Assembly: GCA_964371555.1 (NCBI GenBank)
Contig: CAYJMQ010000044.1
Coordinates: forward strand, 1 to 16,492
Origin: CAYJMQ01 sp964371555
Lineage (GTDB): Bacteria; Bdellovibrionota; JACOXK01; 2-02-FULL-40-11
Reading direction: 5' to 3'
DNA length: 16,492 bases
Part shown: positions 14,007 through 16,492 of the stretch, in pieces
Layout: every line of letters begins with the position of its first letter
How positions within the stretch are numbered: the first letter of the stretch is position 1
Position numbers and translations under genes: made by a program
Notes under the pieces: model-generated
Told to the model about the DNA's origin: nothing
Database searches by the model: none
Seen by the model: only the letters and a program-made list of their open reading frames with translations

Positions 14007-14726
14007 ATGACAAGCCCTTCTTATGAAGCGTTACTATCGAAAGCCAAAGAAAAGATAAAACAGGGGAATTTTTCGGAAGCCGAAAAAGATCTATTCTTAT
14101 CCCTCAAAGTGAATACACAGGGACACGAAGCATTTTTCCTGCTTGGAAACCTATACCATGACGAGGGGAAATTTGATCGTGCCGTTGCGGCATATAAAAA
14201 GGCTCTCCTTTTAAAACCAAATTACACCGATGCGGCGCTCAGCCTTTCTATTCTCTATAATGATCTGGGTCGCTATGAAGAGGGACGACTCATTTTCAAT
14301 AGATCCAAAAAACAGGTTTCCTTTGAGGCGGAGGTTCATGACCCTTATTTAAATGAACAGCTATCCCAAAAACATTTGGAATTAGGGGGGCTTTATGAAA
14401 AGTATCACCGCTTCATCGAAGCCGAGCATGAGTATCGCAAAGCCCTTGATCTGACACCCAATGAGCCGCAGATTATTCTCAGACTGGCAAGACTTTTTGA
14501 AAAACAAAATAAGGGTTCAGTGGCTGTCAAACTGCTTCAGGATCTCCTGAACAAAGATTCCAAATTTACACCGGCGTTGATTCGCCTGGGGCTCATCTAT
14601 TATATGCAGGGCCAAATGATCGACGCCGTAGGCGAATGGGAAAAAGCGCTCGACATCGAACCCAATCACCCCGAAGCGCTCATGTATCTCGAGATGGCCG
14701 GCAAGGCGGAGATAACAAGAATTTAG
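14007..14726 (+). CDS. Cytoplasmic tetratricopeptide-repeat protein
   Basis: The 239-residue protein is almost entirely TPR units: near 5-36 (KIKQGNFSEAEKDLFLSLK), 39-70 (DEGKFDRAVAAYKKALLLKP), 73-100, 120-152 (KYHRFIEAEHEYRKALDLTP), 155-185 and 190-225 (YYMQGQMIDAVGEWEKALDIEP). It has no signal peptide or membrane segment, so it should be a cytoplasmic scaffold. It starts two bases after the bamD stop and shares its transcript, which hints at a role near envelope biogenesis, but TPR proteins bind diverse partners and no specific function can be assigned. The last repeat is followed by about fourteen residues only, so there is no separate effector domain. Confidence 0.8.
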   Translation: MTSPSYEALLSKAKEKIKQGNFSEAEKDLFLSLKVNTQGHEAFFLLGNLYHDEGKFDRAVAAYKKALLLKPNYTDAALSLSILYNDLGRYEEGRLIFNRSKKQVSFEAEVHDPYLNEQLSQKHLELGGLYEKYHRFIEAEHEYRKALDLTPNEPQIILRLARLFEKQNKGSVAVKLLQDLLNKDSKFTPALIRLGLIYYMQGQMIDAVGEWEKALDIEPNHPEALMYLEMAGKAEITRI

Positions 14727-14846
14727 CGATGGTGTGATTAGGCAGTTTCTTTTTTCATCAAAAAGGCAAATTCCAATTGTGCTTTGCAAATAAAGGCGCT
14801 ACTCCAACCTCTCTGAATAAGTTACACTTGGTCTCAAAAGGTAGAA

Positions 14847-15566
14847 ATGGAACTATACTTAATTTGTGCGATAATTTTTATTCTTTCAATTGTTCAATCT
14901 GTTATAGGAGTTGGTCTTCTTGTTTTTGGAACACCAACCCTTCTACTTTTCGGATACTCATTTCAAGAAACGTTGGGGATTGTACTCCCTCCATCGATTG
15001 TTATCAGCTTAATTCAAGTTCTTGAATCAAAGACTTCAAAGAATATTTTCAAGTCAGAGTTTAATAAATTTTGCCTCCCTTTTGTCTTAATAGGAATGGT
15101 AACGGCACTAACATTGGCACAATCAGTCGATCTTAAATATTTTGTTGGAATTATGCTCATAGTCAGCGGGAGTGTCCGTTTTTATAAACAGCTTGAGACA
15201 ATGTTAATCCGGTTAATCAATAAAAACAGAAAACTATATCAGGTTTTTATGGGATTCATTCATGGATTGACCAATATGGGAGGAGGATTACTTATTCTTT
15301 TATCTTCATCAACGCAGTCTAATAAATTAGACGTGCGCTCAAGCGTTGCCTATGGATATTTTTTTATGGGAGCTCTACAGTATTTAACTCTCATGGTTTA
15401 TGATGCATCTTTATTAAAAATTGATATTTTATATTACGTAATAATTGCTACTTTGGCCTATTATCTTTTAGGAAAGCAATTATTTTTCATAACCCATGAA
15501 GGAGCTTTCCGAAAAATAATCACAGCGATTATTTTTCTTTATGGAGTAATTTTAATTGTTAAATAA
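14847..15566 (+). CDS. TauE/SafE-family membrane permease
   Basis: The 239-residue protein is hydrophobic throughout, with about eight membrane helices in two related halves. The first half has GVGLLVFGTP (21-30) and the second GFIHGLTNMGGG (about 136-147), the paired Gly-rich motifs of the TauE/SafE (PF01925) family. These exporters or importers handle sulfite, sulfoacetate or other small anions; the substrate here is unknown. The ATG is preceded by AAAGG eight bases upstream. Base composition is visibly more AT-rich than the bamD, catabolic and alaS genes, and it lies between bamD-TPR and alaS with 120 bases of non-coding upstream and 17 downstream. It may therefore be a later arrival. It reads convergently to alaS, and I see no sure promoter or terminator. 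Confidence 0.8.
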   Translation: MELYLICAIIFILSIVQSVIGVGLLVFGTPTLLLFGYSFQETLGIVLPPSIVISLIQVLESKTSKNIFKSEFNKFCLPFVLIGMVTALTLAQSVDLKYFVGIMLIVSGSVRFYKQLETMLIRLINKNRKLYQVFMGFIHGLTNMGGGLLILLSSSTQSNKLDVRSSVAYGYFFMGALQYLTLMVYDASLLKIDILYYVIIATLAYYLLGKQLFFITHEGAFRKIITAIIFLYGVILIVK

Positions 15567-15583
15567 TAAAAGTGCCTGATGTC

Positions 15584-16492
15584 CTACAAAATCCTGCCAC
15601 CAGATCCCGCCCGCCACAATTGATAAGCTGCCGATATTGCTTCTGAAAGCTTGTTGGTTTGAGGGCCGCCCCCTTGAGCAAGGTCGGGTTTCCCCCCCCC
15701 TTTTCCTCCGACGATGACTGAGAGTTTTCGGATGATTTGGTCGGCCGAATAGCGCCCCGTGAGATCTTTCGTTACGGCAGCAAGCAACACAGCCCGATTT
15801 TCAATAATCGCCCCCAATACAACAATGCCGGATTTCATCTGATCCCTCAGATGATCGCAGTAGGTTCTTAAGACCCGAACTTCAGAAACATTTAAGACCG
15901 TGGCAAGAATTTTTACGCCGTCTACCTCTCTCACACCTTCCAAAAGTTCTTTGACATGCCCCGCAATCCCTTTTTCCTCAAGCTGGTTCTTTCGCTTCTC
16001 AAGCTCCTTTGCATACGAGACGAGCTGCTTCACCCTTTTCACGATATCTTTTTCAGTCGTTTTTAATTCATCTTCAATATCCTTTACGATCTGATCCCTT
16101 TTTTCCAAATATTTAACAGCCGCATCCCCTGTGAGCGCTTCAATACGCCTTACACCGGAAGCCAATGCTGTTTCCGAAACAATTTTAAAGAGACGAATTT
16201 CACCTGTTGCATGAAGATGCGTTCCCCCGCAGAGTTCAACCGAATAGTCCCCCACCTGAAGAACCCTCACCCGTTCTTCATATTTTTCTCCAAAAAGCGC
16301 CATCGCCCCAAGATCAATCGCTTCTTTATATGACATGACAGATGCGCTAACCGGATCATTCGCTGAGATTTTCTTGTTCATAAAATCTTCGAGACGTTTG
16401 ATTTCGAATGAAGTCATCGGGGAAAAATGGGTAAAATAAAATCGCAGACGATCCGGGGCAACAAGCGATCCCGCCTGGCGCACATGATCGCC
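15584..16492 (-). CDS. alaS: Alanyl-tRNA synthetase, C-terminal third (5' end beyond window)
   Basis: The frame is open to the window edge (begins G-D-H-V-R-Q-A-G-S), so the start lies outside. The visible 302 residues are the end of a roughly 870-residue enzyme that charges tRNA-Ala. They comprise most of the editing domain, with the zinc-binding C88-G-G-T-H92 that deacylates Ser- and Gly-tRNA-Ala, and a coiled coil (about 135-185). A C-Ala domain follows, with the motif VGGKGGGKPDLAQGGG before the terminal helix. The first half of the zinc site (H-x3-H) should lie just upstream of the window. A G9 homopolymer (C9 on the plus strand, 15692-15700) encodes GGG within GGKGGGK. It ends convergently with the TauE/SafE gene, 17 bases apart. 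Identification is firm. Confidence 0.96.
   Translation of the reverse strand, partial: GDHVRQAGSLVAPDRLRFYFTHFSPMTSFEIKRLEDFMNKKISANDPVSASVMSYKEAIDLGAMALFGEKYEERVRVLQVGDYSVELCGGTHLHATGEIRLFKIVSETALASGVRRIEALTGDAAVKYLEKRDQIVKDIEDELKTTEKDIVKRVKQLVSYAKELEKRKNQLEEKGIAGHVKELLEGVREVDGVKILATVLNVSEVRVLRTYCDHLRDQMKSGIVVLGAIIENRAVLLAAVTKDLTGRYSADQIIRKLSVIVGGKGGGKPDLAQGGGPQTNKLSEAISAAYQLWRAGSGGRIL

Noticed and set aside
14777..15025. Plus-strand 82-codon frame before the TauE/SafE gene
   Set aside because: It overlaps the permease in another frame, with Ser/Cys-rich, unprotein-like composition and no ribosome binding site.
1..16492. tRNA, rRNA, CRISPR arrays, complete insertion sequences
   Set aside because: No cloverleaf, spaced direct repeats, rRNA-like sequence or transposase was recognised on either strand when read by eye.

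Overview
The window looks like a piece of a draft genome (it holds a run of ten Ns) from a Gram-negative bacterium with moderate GC. BamD, an essential outer-membrane assembly lipoprotein, shows that an outer membrane is present. The minus-strand order alaS ... ruvX-mltG is a linkage common in several phyla. Together with the FHA/TPR envelope proteins and the succinyl-amino-acid genes, it suggests a deltaproteobacteria-like lineage, but the window alone cannot settle the taxonomy.

Layout. Positions 1-1724 (+): the 3' part of yajQ, translationally overlapping rimO (ribosomal protein S12 methylthiotransferase). Positions 1725-2640: an AT-rich accessory patch with an assembly gap, then a minus-strand pair made of a nucleotidyltransferase and an 11-bp-overlapping 58-residue partner, resembling a two-gene toxin-antitoxin-like module. 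Positions 2787-3467 (+): a CRP/FNR-family regulator with a cysteine set like that of oxygen-sensing FNR. Positions 3750-4145 (+): an unknown four-helix membrane protein behind a good sigma70-type promoter whose -35 box lies inside a perfect dyad. Positions 4441-6394 (+): a two-gene unit of a membrane-anchored protein with two DxDxDG-type motifs and an FHA-TM-TPR protein.

Positions 6414-13218 (-) form a six-gene, tightly overlapping operon, read as class III aminotransferase > M20 deacylase > arginine/ornithine N-succinyltransferase (AstA) > succinylglutamate-semialdehyde dehydrogenase (AstD) > ruvX > mltG. Four of the five junctions are 4-bp ATGA overlaps. The first four genes can be read as a succinyl-transferase (AST-type) ornithine/arginine degradation route. 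In this reading the aminotransferase stands in for AstC, the M20 enzyme stands in for AstE, and no AstB (succinylarginine dihydrolase) is present locally. The chain would then be amino-acid succinylation, transamination to the semialdehyde, oxidation to succinylglutamate, and desuccinylation to glutamate.

Positions 13255-15566 (+): bamD, a cytoplasmic TPR protein two bases downstream, and a separate AT-rich TauE/SafE-family permease. The bamD and aminotransferase start codons are only 36 bp apart and appear to be served by two divergent promoters sharing one TATATATA core. This geometry would make the catabolic operon's mRNA nearly leaderless. Positions 15584-16492 (-): the 3' third of alaS. 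The plus-strand bamD block therefore sits between alaS and the rest of the minus-strand run that ends in ruvX-mltG.

No tRNA, rRNA, CRISPR array or intact insertion sequence was recognised. The most interesting items are the rearranged AST-like operon fused to ruvX-mltG, the shared-core divergent promoter, the nucleotidyltransferase/small-protein pair, and the dyad-covered promoter of the unknown membrane protein.
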